Assembly: GCA_037042915.1 (NCBI GenBank)
Contig: CM073198.1
Coordinates: 2,108,001 to 2,172,000, forward strand
Direction of reading: 5' to 3'
Length of the DNA: 64,000 bases
Source of the DNA: Auricularia sp. M13
Taxonomy: Eukaryota; Basidiomycota; Agaricomycetes; Auriculariales; Auriculariaceae
The position numbers were made by a program, and so were the translations under genes. Positions 21,343 through 33,579 of this stretch are shown here, piece after piece. The notes under the pieces are model-generated. The model saw only the letters and a program-made list of their open reading frames with translations, was not told the origin of the DNA and made no database searches. Position 1 is the first letter of the stretch, and every line of letters begins with the position of its first letter.

Positions 21343-24300
21343 GCTTGCAGGATGTCGTGTCTGGGATGTGGTTTGCTCTCGATCTCCGCTTGGAACGCGG
21401 CTTATGGCTTTACTTCGATGCGGGAGTCAGCGACACGGAACCGTTCAAGGCCAATGTGGCGCACGGTCGCGTTCGGGCTCTGCTGAGTCAGCAGTTGCAT
21501 CACTCTGCTCTCCCACCGTGACTGTGCAGCCTCAGAACAGCAGCAACTGGCCACGCAGCCAGCACGAGGAGGCCGTCCGGCCGTCCCTGCTGATGCAATC
21601 CGACTCGAGCCTTCGTTTGCTTTGCCTTTGCGCAGGAACGGGAAAGATAAACGTAGATCTGCTACTATTGCGTAGCTACCCCTCGGGCGTACGAACGCCG
21701 CAGGCCAGCTCGCGCACCGCGCACGCCAGGCCCCCGCGCTCTTCCCCGAAAATCAGTCTAGACCCCCAGCTCGGCATCGCTGGTCGCGAGTTCTCGTCGG
21801 CCTGAGCTGAAGCAGAAGGAGACATTCGATCGCACTGGCATAAGTAATAACGCGTGGTGTGGCCCTGCAGGACGCGCTCACGGGGGCGGGACTGGCCCCG
21901 TTTTCAGCAGCCGGGATCGCCGTCTGCACTCGCGACTGAATGGCGGGTCCCTGGCCGCCCAGCATTGCGGGGGCGACTGAATGGGCCGGGCAGGGCGTGC
22001 ACCGAGAAGACACCGCGCGGACGCGAAGGGGGGGCATTGCGCCCGCTCCCAGCAGATCTGATACCTGCACTGTTACTGTATCCTTCGCCCGGCCAGAACA
22101 GGAATTGGAATTGGGAAATCGACACCGTGCCCGAACTCGAACTCGAAACCGCAAGCGCGGATTTGCGACGCTTCGACCAGCCCTTGGTCAGGTCTTCGAC
22201 GCGGCCCAACAGTTCCACGAACGCGAACACGTTGAGGGGCGCGCACGTTGCAGCCCAATGCTGCCTTTCCCGCTCGTCTTTTCTCGAATTCCTCCCTCCT
22301 GCTATCCTGCACGGCGGCGGAACTCTCCGTCAACATACATACATGTCTCTCTGCTGGGCGAAGGAGCGTGAGCAATGGCGTCACAGCGTCCCTGCTCCCT
22401 GCTCACTGTAACGGAACCGGACGCTCCGAGCGGCGGCAGGGGATGGCGGGAGCCAGAAGGCGTGCGCGCCCCGCCCTCGTCAATCTTGCACCCATGGCCA
22501 TATGCTCTCACTATCACTCTGCACCGCACAACTCTGCTCCGAGTCGCCTGAGATCTAGAATTAAAGCCGTGCCTGGATTGGGTTTCGCATTCGATCGGGG
22601 CCTCGAGATCGCATACGCAAGCGCAACCCTGCGCCGGTGCCTAAGTAGTGTACTCGCTCGCTCAGAGGATCCCCTTAAGCCCTGGCGACGTCAGCGTCAA
22701 CGTCGCGGCCGCCCATCTCGCTCTGAACACAAACCAACCAACGCAATCTCGCGGAGGGACGCTGGCCCCGCGCCGATTCCGACTCGGAATCACAGTTCAG
22801 CAGTTCAGTTCATTGTTAACGCGCAGGGCCTGCCAGTGCGCCGAGCGACAGACTCGGATCCGCCGTGCAGAAGCACCCACGCACGACGAAGTCTCGCGGC
22901 CAGCCAGCCTGAGCCGGTCCCAGAAAGGCTCGCTCGCCCCGACGCAGCGGGCGGGCGTCTTCACGCGACCTCCTTGCTCCCCGGGGTCCCGCTGCGTCAG
23001 GCACCGTCCGAGCAATCGCCCTGCTATTGTGCTGCGCTGCAGCATGTACTACAGGACATCGCCCGCTGCCCGACCCCAGAATCTCAGAGAGTCAGAGTCA
23101 TCTCAGTGCATCACCCTCCGGCGATTCGACGCTCGTATCTCGGAGACCTGACCAAAATGCAATCTCAGTTTCATAACTATTGTATCTTCCATCTTGACTC
23201 AGCGCAGCAGCAGCAGAATACAAGAGGCATCTCAATTGGAACTTTAGCGGCACTTGCTCAGAGTCTGATATCAGGAACTTAGTGGCACGTTAACGTTCTG
23301 TCTGAGAGTTGGACCGGACAAAGAGCATGAGTGAGAAAGCATCAGCGGTCATTGCACTCGTTCGAGGAGGGGTAGCTACAGCTCGCACTAAACTATATAC
23401 ATCGCAGATGTAGAAAGCATCGTATCATCAGCAGCAGCGTGAGAAAAGACCAGCGGGTCGTCGAGCGCAAGCGCCAAACGGGGGCCCACCAGCAGAGCAT
23501 CTCGTCCTCCCGTGCCCGCACCACAGGCGGGCACTCAACGAACGGCACATGGCGTCACATATCGTATCGTGTGGACAGCAAATCAGGTTTCCAAAGCGCG
23601 AGAGCAGAAAAAGTGGGGGAGTGAGTGGGCGTGGGTGTCGCCACCGTCGTCAGTCTTGACATGTCGAAGCAATTTCCCGTCGAGTCGACCGCCGCCAAAG
23701 TTAAGTCGCAAAGCCGCCCATTGCAAGCCGGGGTGCACGAGGGTGATCGGGCGCAGGCAAGAGCCAGCGCAATCTGCAGAAACCGCGGGGTCGTATTTGT
23801 TTCCCCCGGCGCGCGCGCCGCCGCGGATTGCTCAAGCGGGCTGGCCGCGAGCGGTAGGCGGGGACGTGGAGCTGGGGGATGGGTACGGATGCGGGCGGAC
23901 GGGGCTCTTGCGGGGCCCGATCGTCGTGGCCGGCCAGCGCAGGAGAGTAAAGCGAAAAAGTTCAGCGGCGGCGGAGGGCGGGAGGAGTTGGGGCTTCGGA
24001 CAACAGACAACGGATGGCGACTGCCCGACGGCCGGGAATGAAGGGGGCAAGGCAGGCCGCCGGGTCGTAGACCCACATGAGCGAAAGGTCGGAGTGGATG
24101 TTGAGGCGTGAGGGGGACATGCAGACGTGAGGGGGTTGGAGGCGTGAGCGTGAGGGGGGCGTGAGGTCAATGACTGTGAATTATGTTCAAAGCGCCGCGG
24201 GGGGGATCGTTGTCTGAGCCAGACAAATTGAAGAATGAAAAAAGTGTTCAGGGCAGTCTTGAGAGCCGGAAAGGTGATGGCGGGAAGCGATCGCGTTCTT

Positions 24301-24842
24301 GTGTAGGCAGTGACCGCGTGCGTGGAGAGAGCGAGCGAGCAGCGACGGGGCCGGGGGCGCACGGCGCCCAAGGACAAATGCGGGGAGTCGCGCAAGGCGG
24401 CGACTACAACCCGATCGGCGTCCTCACGACCGGAAAGCCAACTAAGGCCTCGGTCGACCAGCGGGACACGTCGGAGGCGTCGCAATCGTTGGAATCGATC
24501 CATTAACGAGCACACGGTGCGTTGCGTCAAGCAAATGCTGGAGCCAAAGAACGCGTGCCTCGACCAGGGTTTGCAGGCTGCCCGACAGACCGGGACGGGC
24601 GGCGGCAAACAACCATCGAGGGAACAAACAGAGTCGGGGCGAGAGGGAGTCGGGGACAGGGTCGGGAGATGGTGAGTCGATCCAGATCCGGCGATCCCAG
24701 GCGAGGGGATCGTCGGTTTTTCGTAACAAGTCTTGTGTGGGGGTTGTCGCGGCGCATATAAATTATCTACTTGCAGGGAGCCGATGCCGATGAGAAAGCG
24801 TTTTGAAGAGGCGGAAGATGTGGACCACGACGCCGACGGCGT
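21343..24842. other. Long gene-poor region
   Basis: About 3.5 kb with no gene I can support. It should hold the cofactor A promoter and the 3' UTR of the bHLH gene at 24843. Open frames exist, the longest on the plus strand at 22248-23282, but they are Arg/Ser/Pro/Ala-rich GC artefacts without domains. A G-rich repeat lies at 24100-24200. A non-coding RNA or an unrecognised fast-evolving gene cannot be ruled out. Confidence 0.45.
24100..24215 (+). repeat. G-rich GTGAGGGG-type repeats
   Basis: The unit 'gcgtgaggggg' or a close form recurs about five times between 24105 and 24165, and GCGGGGGGG follows near 24198. Runs of five to seven Gs separated by short spacers could form G-quadruplexes in the plus strand. 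No function is assigned. Confidence 0.5.
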
Positions 24843-25992
24843 TCAGTAGTGGCCCATGGAGGCCTGCGCGGCAGCAGCAGCGGCCATGGCCTGCTGATTC
24901 TGCTCCGCGGTGGCAAGCATCATCTTCTCGTTGACGCTAAGGGTATCGTGTCAGCACGGCGGTAAACCCGAAGCGGAAAAGCAGCGAAAGGCGTGACTCA
25001 CAGCCTCAAACGCTGGGTCTCCATCTCGGCGGCCTGGAGACGTGCCTGGAGCTGCTGCTGGGTCATCTCGAGGTACTTGATGTGCAGCGTGGCGCGGTCG
25101 AGCAGCGAGACCTTGCTCGACTTCTGGTTGGAGACCGGGAGCACGTCCTTGAGCTTGCGGTAGCCTTCGCGAAGTTCATCGCGGCGGCGCTGCTCGCTCT
25201 CGATGCGCTGGCGACGGACGTCCTCCTTGCGCTTGGAGCCCTTGGCTGCCCCATCGAACCTGGGATTAGAAGCCGCGGCGTCAGCGTCGATCGATCGATG
25301 CATAAAAGCGGGCGCAGCGCGGGAATTTGATAATCCCCGAGGCGCGCGCGCGCGACGCGTGACGCACGAGTCGTTTCCTGCGGGGGCGTAGTCGACGTCG
25401 TTGAAGTCCTCGTCGCTGTCGAGGTCGTCGTCGCGGGCGCGGCGCTTGGACATGCGCTCCTTGGCGCGCGTTGCGGCGGTGGAGGTCGAGCTGCCGCGGC
25501 GGAGCGGCTGGCGGTGGACGAGACCTGAGCCGGGCTGCTTTGTCGCGATCTGGTTCATGTTGACGGGCGACTCTGAGCGGCCGGAGTGGGTGCCGCGGGA
25601 GAGCTTGCCGGAGGACTGGAAGCCGTCGTTGGCGGAGAGCTCCGAGTTGGAGTGGTTGCCGTGGGCGAGCTGGGCGAGCGAGGTGACCTGGGGCGAGATG
25701 GCGTCGACGGGCGTGAACGGGCGCTGGTTGGGCGTTGTGGGCGCTGAGGACGAGTAGGCCGGTGCTCCGGGATACGAGCCGAACTCGGGTGTGCCGATGT
25801 TGAGGTTGCTGAAGCCACCGAGACGGGGCGATTCTGGGGCGGTGACGGGTGAGCCAGTTAAAAGGTCAGAGAGCGACAATAGGACTCACGGGGAATGGGC
25901 ATACCGTAGGACGGCGGGTACTGCAGGAACTGGTCCGCAAACTCGAAGCCAAAGCTGGCCGACGAGTCGAGGAAGACGGGGGACTTGTCCAT
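24843..25992 (-). CDS. bHLH transcription factor
   Basis: A DNA-binding regulator in four exons. Exon 1 starts at 25992 (MDKSPVFLDSSASFGFEF) and ends near 25891. Exon 2 encodes a Ser/Pro/Thr-rich region with likely nuclear-localisation stretches (KERMSKRRARDDD). An intron with a GTGCGT donor splits NDS from FDGAAKG. The basic region is RKEDVRRQRIESEQRRRDEL, with E and RR in the expected contacts. Helix 1 and loop follow (YRKLKDVLP, SNQKSSKVSLL), then helix 2 DRATLHIKYLEMTQQQLQ, which runs into a coiled coil. The last exon ends QASMGHY with the stop at 24845-24843. It is not obviously a paralogue of the bHLH at 3567, because loop and flanks differ. The target is unknown. Confidence 0.9.
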
Positions 25993-26110
25993 GAGTAGAT
26001 AATGCGACAGAGATAAGTCAAGACTCGACACCGGACCGACACCAAGAAGGAAGAGAAAGCAAAAGAAAGCGCAGACGCGGATGGGGGACTTTGCCTCTGC
26101 CCGGCCGCTG

Positions 26111-26120
26111 GGCTTTTATA
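26111..26120 (-). promoter_or_regulatory. TATA box of bHLH gene
   Basis: The minus strand reads TATAAAAGCC about 120 bases upstream of the ATG at 25992, a near-perfect TATA element at a plausible distance. Confidence 0.6.
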
Positions 26121-26888
26121 CTCAGACTGGCTGAGAGCCCGGATGCGGCCCGTGACGCTCGCCTGACACCCAAACTCCGCTTCTCCCAGAGGGGCCCAAC
26201 CAGCCCGCCTCGTGCTTCGCCCGCCTCAGGGTCGCGAATGAACTTCATCTCGGACGCTCTCACAAACGGATCACCACTAAACAGAACGCCAGCCGCTCCC
26301 CGGGGTCTGTTCTTCCAAAAACGGTCTCCTGCCAGCGCGGCACCAAACCCGCCCCCGCGCCGACCTGGGACCCCGAGCCACCGCCTCCTCCGTCTCCGTC
26401 TCCCGAGGCTCCCGGCCGACCTATAGGTTACTCTGCGAGTACGTCCCAGCGCGGGTCGATTCCCTTGATCAAGCAAGCCTGCAATCTTGCATTGGACCAT
26501 GATTGGCACTCCCAATCGATTATCGCGAGCAGCCATCTTGACACAATGGAAGCCACTGAGCCACTCTTCTCCAGCGTCATTCTAGAGAAAATCCACAGGA
26601 AAATGACCGCATTTATATGCGTCTGCGGTGTGGGTATGGCGCCGCCGCGGTCGTCGACGTCGTTGCAGTTTAACTCGCGTGGCTTGTTTGGGTCCGTGCT
26701 TGTGACGGCGCGTCGGTCACGTTTGCATGCGGTCTGTGATGCTTCCGCGGGGCAGCCTTTGTGCTCCTGCCTGGCCCTTGTTGTACTCACACCCGGCGGC
26801 GCCAGTGGTTACAAAGGACACTGGGCCCGCCGGGGCGTTGCTAAACGGTGCATTGTGCAGCCTGATTCTGCTTCTGCCACGGGCACTG

Positions 26889-26896
26889 CTATAAAG
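26889..26896 (+). promoter_or_regulatory. TATA-like element of homeodomain gene
   Basis: CTATAAAG lies about 105 bases upstream of the ATG at 26998, in the expected orientation. Confidence 0.5.
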
Positions 26897-26997
26897 CAGC
26901 AATTAAACTCCCATCCCGACGCGCTAAGTTCTTTCTCGCTCTCGCCCTTACTCTCCTGTCCGCGCCGCCCACCGTCGCAGCCAGCACCCAGCACAAT

Positions 26998-28639
26998 ATG
27001 CGCGCCGCCGCCAACACGCCCGCCAGGAAAGAACGCACGGCCCGCAGCACGCCCGCCCAGCGCGACCTGCTGCAGGACGCCTTTGACCGCAACCCGCGCC
27101 CCGACGCGAACGAGATCCAGGTGCTCGCAGAGGACATTGGCATGTGCGTCCTCCCGCCTTTCCTTTGATTGCCAGTGCTCAACCGGCCGGCGCATGCGCA
27201 GGGAACCACAGCATGTCTCGCAGTGGTTCAGCTCGAAGCGCTGCAGAATGAACAAGGCCCACTCGAAAGCAGCCTCAGTCTCGCTCGCAGCCTCGCCCTC
27301 GCCGTCCACAGCGCCGTTCTACGCGCTGCCGCCGCCGACGAACGCGCTGCAGCTGACGCTGGCCGGCATGACCTGTACGTCTGCCCCCTTTCTTTGTCGC
27401 GTAAGCTCACGCGCAGCCCCGAACCCAGTCCCCGACAGCACCGCGCCCATTCTCATCGTCGCGCCCAAGCGCCCCAAGCCCCGCGTCACGCCCGCCCAGG
27501 AGGAGGCCCTCCAGATGCTCTTTGACGCCGCGCCGCACGCGACCATGGACGAGAAGAAGATGCTCGCAGAAGACATCGGCCTGTAAGCTTTCCCTTTGAC
27601 GTGTCTCAATGCTTAGTGCTCATGCTGTATGCTCGCAGGACCGTCTCCAAGGTCAACTCGTGGTTCACCTTTGCCCGCGCGACGCAGCTGCCCGCGCGCG
27701 AGCACAAGGCGCTCGCCGACGCCGCGTTCCTCCCGCCCATCACCTTTGTCGACGAGTCGTCCTCGCCGGGCCCGGGCCCGTCGCGCACTCTGCGCACGCG
27801 CATGCGCCCCGCGCCGTACCAGCGCTCCAGCAGCTACTCGGATGAGTACACGCCGGGCAAGCGCACGCGCTCGCGCCCCTCGCCCGAGCAGCTCGCCGTG
27901 CTCAAGCGCGAGTTCGCAGAGCACCCCACCCCCACGATGGACATCCGCGTGCGGCTGTCGCACGAGCTCGCCATGTAAGCATTATGCGCCTTGTGCTTTG
28001 TGCTTTGTGCTCATCAGTGATCACTTCTCCCTTTGTGTTGCACTGCGCTTCTATAGGTCCGTCGCGAAGATTACAGACTGGTTCCGGAACCTCCGCGCGT
28101 CGCTCGCTAGGCAGGCGAAGAAGAAGGCTGCGATGGAGGCTGCAAAGGGCAAGTGCCACGACGACGACGAGTCCGCCGAGGACGAGGAGATGTCGCTCAA
28201 CCGCGCCATCGAGGACATGGACGACGACATGGACCTCGAGCCGACGCCGACCTTCATCGACGATGACGGCGATGAGACGGAGTCGGACGACGACGCGCTC
28301 CCCACGCCCGGCGGCACCGTCTTCAGCAGCACACCGCGCATTCAGTCTCAGCCCTGCTCCCCGCTGGGCCTCGCGCGCAGCTCGGAGCTGCGCTCGACGC
28401 TCTCACTCGACTCGGATATCGACGAATGCAAGAATCTGCAGGATAGCACCAACACGCCGACGCCCGACACGCTGCTCGCCGCCGGGATCCTCGTCGGCGC
28501 GCTGCGCAAGGGCGTAAGCGCGCCCGCGGCCCGGGACATCGAGATCCAGCTCGTAAGCCAGCTCGCGTTCCTGCTCGAGCAGAAGCGCGCGTCCTCCGAT
28601 GCTGCGTCTTCCGGGGTCGGGCTCCAGCTGCTGCATTGA
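26998..28639 (+). CDS. Transcription factor with three tandem homeodomains
   Basis: 467 residues in five exons: 26998-27143, 27202-27374, 27417-27582, 27639-27974 and 28057-28639. Three homeodomain units follow each other. HD1 is TARSTPAQRDLLQDAFDRNP ... AEDIGM ... VSQWFSSKR. HD2 is KPRVTPAQEEALQMLFDAAP ... AEDIGL ... VNSWFTFAR. HD3 is RPSPEQLAVLKREFAEHPTP ... SHELAM ... ITDWFRNLR. An intron interrupts each unit at the same place, between helix 2 and helix 3, always after base two of the codon. Only HD3 has the DNA-contacting Asn of WF.N.R; HD1 has Ser and HD2 Phe there. An acidic stretch (DDDESAEDEE...) and a Ser/Thr-rich tail follow. The homeodomain call is secure; the target is unknown. 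Confidence 0.88.
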
Positions 28640-31600
28640 CCGGCCCCTAACGCCACCGGCATAATGGACCCTGGCTCAGTTACAGCTGCTCCTTGCTCCT
28701 CTCCAGTCCAGTCTTCTTCTGCTCAGCTCGAACCTTTCCTTCCATGCATCCGGCTACCCTGACGCGGCCGTCATGTCCGTCCGTCGGCACTCAGCGCTCC
28801 AGGCTCGCCGCCCCTTGATTTCTGCTTCTTATTATCGCCACACCCCGCCAGCCTGCCGGGATCTTGCGCCCTGGTTACTCTACTTTTTCGGTCTTCTTTT
28901 TTTCGATGCCTGCGCGCTCAGGCTCGCGAATATTCTGCGACAGCCCCCTGTTTTCGCACCCGCCCGCTCCTCTGGCGGCTAGAAGCCTCATCCACCTCTA
29001 TCGCCACGCGCGCGCACCCGCCGTTCTCCCGATTATGCTCCTCTTCCCTCGCCCGGCTCCCTGCCCTGCTTTACGAATCTACGATACCAGGCCCACCGCC
29101 CCCACCGTAATTTCGCGCTTGCTTGCGCAACTGCAAGCTGCGTAGCTGTGCCACCACGTTCGTCCCAGTCTCGGCCTCGCCTGTGTCAGTTCCAGTGCCA
29201 GTTCCGGTCCCAGCTGTTTCTCTAGCTCTCGCTCCTCTTCAGTTCTCCGCCACTGCATCATACTCTATCCGAGTCGGTCGCCCCATCATCATCATCATCC
29301 AATCTGTATTGCTTCATGCCATCTTCCCTGCACCCCAGTTTTCCCGCTGTCGTACGCCGGCAGATGCATTCAGTTGCGCGATCTTCTGTTTGCTTGATAC
29401 TGCACTGTCGGCGGGCGTTCGTTCCGTAACTTTCTGCAATGCCATGTCTATGTGTAGAATTGTATTGACTTCCCTACCCCCTTGGCCTGCCGTATCCCTA
29501 TCCGCTATTATCCCCCCGCGTTTCACTGGTCTCCCTCTCCCTCCCGCAGTCTGCTACTGTACGTCTTCGCCTTCGCCTTCGCTGTTACTATAATGTTGCT
29601 GCTCCTCCTCCTCCTCTTTACTACTGTACCGTAGCTTGCTCTTCGTCATTCGTGTATCCTGGGTAGTTGTCAGTCAGTCAATGAGATTCCCCTGCTTCGC
29701 TTGCAATTGTCGGAATGAGGAGCCTTAGCCACAAAGTTCAATCTTCAGTGACATGGAATGAACTGTTACTGAGAATTCGTGTCCTGGTTTCGATGAACAC
29801 ACGCGACCTGATTCAGAACTGGGGATCGGCATCCAAATCGCGGTGTCCCTTGCGTTCGTAGGCTCATGTCCAAGCACGCACGTACGCAAACCGGACTCTG
29901 GCAGTCGCCGTGTGTGTCGCGGCGTGATCGTGAAGAAACGACCACCCGTATGAATCGTTCTTTTCACATGCGCGGACTGCTATTCATACACGACGCCCCA
30001 GTTCGCGACAGCGGGTGCTCGACGCTCGTGGTGCTGCACCGCCAGGGGCGCGCTTGCTCGGGCTGAAGGCAGCAAGCATGTTTTCGCGCTCGCGGACGGC
30101 ACTTGCAAATGGAGCGCCTGGCCTGCCACTCACGCACTCGAAATGCTCCCCCGCCTGGTCTGGGTCTGGTCCGCTCCGAGCTGTTAATCAGGGCTGCAGT
30201 CGCCAGCACTGGCAGCCAACTAAGCTTTTTCCGAGTCGGGTGTCTGCGCCAGCCTGGATTGCGCGATTTTTCATACTGTACTTGTCATCTGAACGCTTTC
30301 GGCCTCAGTTATGGACGCGTCGGCCCATCTGCCAGTTGCTCGGCCTTTTGCTGCTTCGATGTGCTCGCTACTCGTACCGCTGGCCCCTGTCCGTCGACGG
30401 TTGGAGCTCCCGGCGCTCGAGGCAGCATCACAGGACCGCGCGCGCGCTCCGTCACCGCGACCGTGCCACCGCCGACGACGCACTTGACCTGCGTACGGTA
30501 GCTCGCCGGACTGCACGCGCGCGCGCGCGCGCGCCCATGCGAGATAGGATAGGGCTCATCTTGCCGCTCTCGAACGCCCTGCCCCCGGGGTCCGCGCGGA
30601 TTATACATACAGTACGCCTGGGCGCTTGGAGAGTTGGAGAGCGCAGGACTGCGATCCTCCCGGTGTGCCACACTGTAGGTACTTACCAGTGTGGGTTCCC
30701 GGGTTTGTCTGTTGCCAAATAGGCGTGCGTCGCGAAGCCCGGTGCCAGCGCCACTGGATCGTCTGCTGCCCATTCAGTCGGGCCCTGCCAGGGCCCGCGA
30801 AGGCGATTGCATTGCTGTCAGTGCGGTGGCCCATGCATCCGCTCCCTTCCCCCCTATTCTATCGAACGATATCATACGGGCAGGAGGACACGTCAGCTCC
30901 TCTACCCGGGCGTGCGCATTATTGGAGCAGGTAAAAGGTCGATGCGCAGTCCTTCTCCCATCTCTGGACCAGGACTAGGCTCCAGTGGTGTTTTCCGGAC
31001 TCGCGAGAGTGCAGGGCAGGCTACACGTAAGCTCCTTCGCAACTCGTCACAAAACCCCCTGCAGCACCATCGTCATCGAGCCAGCGGCGTATCCAGCGCT
31101 GCATGTGGAGTGAGATCGATTTGCGCAGACTCGTAAAGATATCCGAGTGACCCTTGTGATTCAGAGGTACTGCTCAATGTTCATTCCAGCTTTTCATTTG
31201 AGAAAGAGGGCCTTCCATATCTCAGTTTGTGGATACTTACGCGTCCTCGCTTCAAAGCAGGACCCCGGTAGACTAGGCAAACTATACAGTCTGGGGCATG
31301 ACAGGAGCTCTGCTTTGAGTCTGAGGCTGCCTGCGATGATCGCGGGCACCTGTAGGATGCAATTGAAGCTACTCAGAGGTATTCCTGACTCCTATCGCGA
31401 CGACCTGCGTCTTTCGGCCTACTATTGAAACGTGAGAAGAAATTCCGTGCGACATTCGCAGACAGCGGTGCGGGAATGGCACGGATTTGCTGCCGCGCCA
31501 CTTGACTCTTTGCCATCACCATCCACCGCGGAAGACGCTGTCCCAGTGTCCGTCCGTCTGCTCTGCGCTCTCCGCGTGATCATCGATGAGCCAACACGAG

Positions 31601-31768
31601 CGACTTGAGGTCGAGGGCGAGGACGCGCGCGAAGACCGGCTCCGTGTGTAAAATTTCTCCATTGGCCGCGTCCGATACAAACTATCCCATTCTCCTTCAG
31701 GCAGACTCCTGCAGTCACAGGACCAGCGAAGTCCTTCTGGACGCGCTCCGTCGACGTCGACGCTGCTC
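28640..31768. other. Long gene-poor region
   Basis: About 3.1 kb with no supported gene. It should carry the 3' UTR of the homeodomain gene and the promoter of the next gene. Features noted: a pyrimidine-rich stretch at 28680-29650, a short CAT repeat near 29287, and an alternating GC run at about 30517-30534. Open frames on both strands are short and lack domains. Confidence 0.45.
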
Positions 31769-33378
31769 ATGCCGGGTGCCTTTGTCCCGGCAGACGAGTC
31801 CGCGAGCCGGCTGCCTGACCGTACGTTCTGCCGACCTAGGCCTCCATCTTTGCAGCCCCTGTTGCTCACGCGCTCTTGCTTTTACTTTTTCCTGTTGACC
31901 CTTGGCTGGTGTCTCCCTGGATGTCCATCTCGTGACCCATTGACCACTTTTTGCTCGTGTCCACGGTTTCTTTCCCTTGCTTCGTGGTATACCGTTCGTT
32001 TACCCACCTGGCCTATCGATTTTGCGTATAAACGTGGATGCTATGACTGGATGCTGTGAATGCCCTGCTGCTTCGTGTGTTTCACGGCCTGCTCGACTAT
32101 GCCCTGTAACATGCGTTTGACTGCCGCCCAACGCTTTTCATATCTGGATACTGCTGTTGTTCGGACTGATTCATACTCGGCTGATGACCGCGCCTCTCTA
32201 CACCAACCTCGGGGTATGCATTGCGTAAAATGTTGGGAAATGGTCATTTCGTGCTTCTGTGTGGTCCACGACCCGTGGCTACGCCCTCTCGCGCCTATCA
32301 ACGGTCCCTCATCTCCTGACCGTCATGGGGCCGCCTTATGCCTCGTACATTATGCCGCGCTATATGTTTGTTCCAACAATGTATGCCCCCCGGGGGGATG
32401 ACTGCCGCTGTTCTCGGCTGCACTCTGCTACTTCCGATCTACGATGCATGTTCACATCTCCGTCTTTTCATTTCACAGTGCTCGCGCGGCTAGACGAGTT
32501 TCTTCCGCAAATGGCGGCTGCGAACGCAGAGCTGGAGCAGCTCGAGGATCCCAGCAGTGTCAATATAGAAATGCAGGATCTCGATCACCACAGCGGTCCT
32601 TACATTCGCTTGGTAAGTCGCCGCGTCCCTGTTTCTGCCATGTACTCCGTCTGGGGGAAGGAGACGCGCAGGCTTCCCCATTTCCCCTCCTCCCATGACG
32701 CTGGGAAGATCGCTTCCTGTCCTGTTCGCGCCGTTGCCCCGGACCCCTGCGGACACAATGGGCTAGGCATGTGACTGGGGATATGGCAAGCGGGCGCTGC
32801 ACTGGATTGCGCAGTGCAAAACGTAAAGAGACGCGCTGGAGGCACGTCTCCTGCCACTTAGTTTACAGCCCGCTTGCCGATTGCATTTTGGCGTGTCGCG
32901 GTCGGTCGGGCACGACGCGACCTCTGGTTCTATGGTTTCCCGATGCGGAGCAGCTAGCTTATCGTCCAATTCTCTCGCACGCAGAATCTCGGCCTTGGCG
33001 TCTTCGAGCAGCAGCAGCCGGGGCAGCGGCGGCGAGGAGGGTCGGAGAGCTCGTCTTCCTCGTCGTCATCAGGTTCTGGTTCCTCTTCCTCTTCGACAAC
33101 AGGATCTTCGTCTTCCCTATCTTCGAGCACGGCGAGTGGCCAGGAGGAAGAACAAGACGGCACGTCCGACTCGGGAACCAACGAACAATCGGGCGACGAT
33201 TCCTCCGACACGGAGCCGGACCTGTTTGATTTCCTGCTCGGCCAGGCGGCCGGGGTCCTCCCCACACGCACAATCCGCCCGCTCCCACGCCGAAATGCCC
33301 AACTGCAGCAGCAACCGCCGATCTCAGTCATCTCGTCCAGCGCCGCGACTGACAGTGGGCCAGACAGCGCCAGTTGAA
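31769..33378 (+). CDS. NOPCHAP1-like snoRNP assembly factor, with long introns
   Basis: Three exons: 31769-31820 (MPGAFVPADESASRLPD), 32479-32611 (LLARLDEFLPQMAAANAELE ... SGPYIRL) and about 32986-33378. The third begins NLGLGVFEQQQPGQ, becomes a Ser-rich then acidic tail, and ends GPDSAS. The pattern 'FLPQ...AN.EL', 'VNIE' and 'YI.LNLGLGVFE' is that of the NOPCHAP1 family (formerly a domain of unknown function). In animals this family bridges NOP58 and the R2TP complex during box C/D snoRNP assembly. Phases agree: exon 1 ends in phase 1 before GTACGT, and exon 2 ends before GTAAGT in phase 0. Introns of about 658 and 374 bases are far above the local norm of about 55. Recognition is from motif memory, so it is probable rather than certain. 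Confidence 0.65.
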
Positions 33379-33579
33379 ATTCCGTTCTGCTGCATCCTGT
33401 TTGTTCCTGGCCCAGTAGGCAATGTTTCGCAAAATCCATTGCAGTCATGCCTTTTACTTCGGGCATGCAAGCATGTTGGGTTCGAAAGCAGACATTAGGC
33501 AGTGATATACTGTAGGTCCGCCATACAGCGGTGCTATGGTACAAGGTAGGCCCCGCGCACGCCCGTCTAGTTGATGCAA

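Larger units (their letters stand above)
25993..26997. other. Divergent promoter region, bHLH (-) and triple homeodomain (+)
   Basis: 1,005 bases between two transcription-factor start codons pointing away from each other. Each side has its own TATA-like element (minus strand near 26115, plus strand near 26890). A GC-rich stretch lies between about 26200 and 26420. No coding sequence is supported here. Confidence 0.5.

Noticed and set aside
22248-23282. 344-residue open frame on the plus strand
   Set aside because: The composition is Arg/Ser/Pro/Ala-rich with no domain, no hydrophobic pattern and no convincing start context. Long open frames by chance are common at this GC content.
28773-29593. 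Several 60-160 residue frames in the pyrimidine-rich stretch
   Set aside because: They are Pro/Ser/Leu-rich low-complexity frames overlapping in different registers, with no splice-linked domain.
32160-32330. Possible box C/D snoRNA in the long NOPCHAP1-like intron
   Set aside because: The C-box is imperfect (CTGATGA), the candidate D boxes are badly spaced, and no terminal stem was seen. Kept only as a question under findings.
33440-33500. Possible tRNA B-box (GGTTCGAAAGC)
   Set aside because: No matching A-box at the right distance and no cloverleaf can be drawn.
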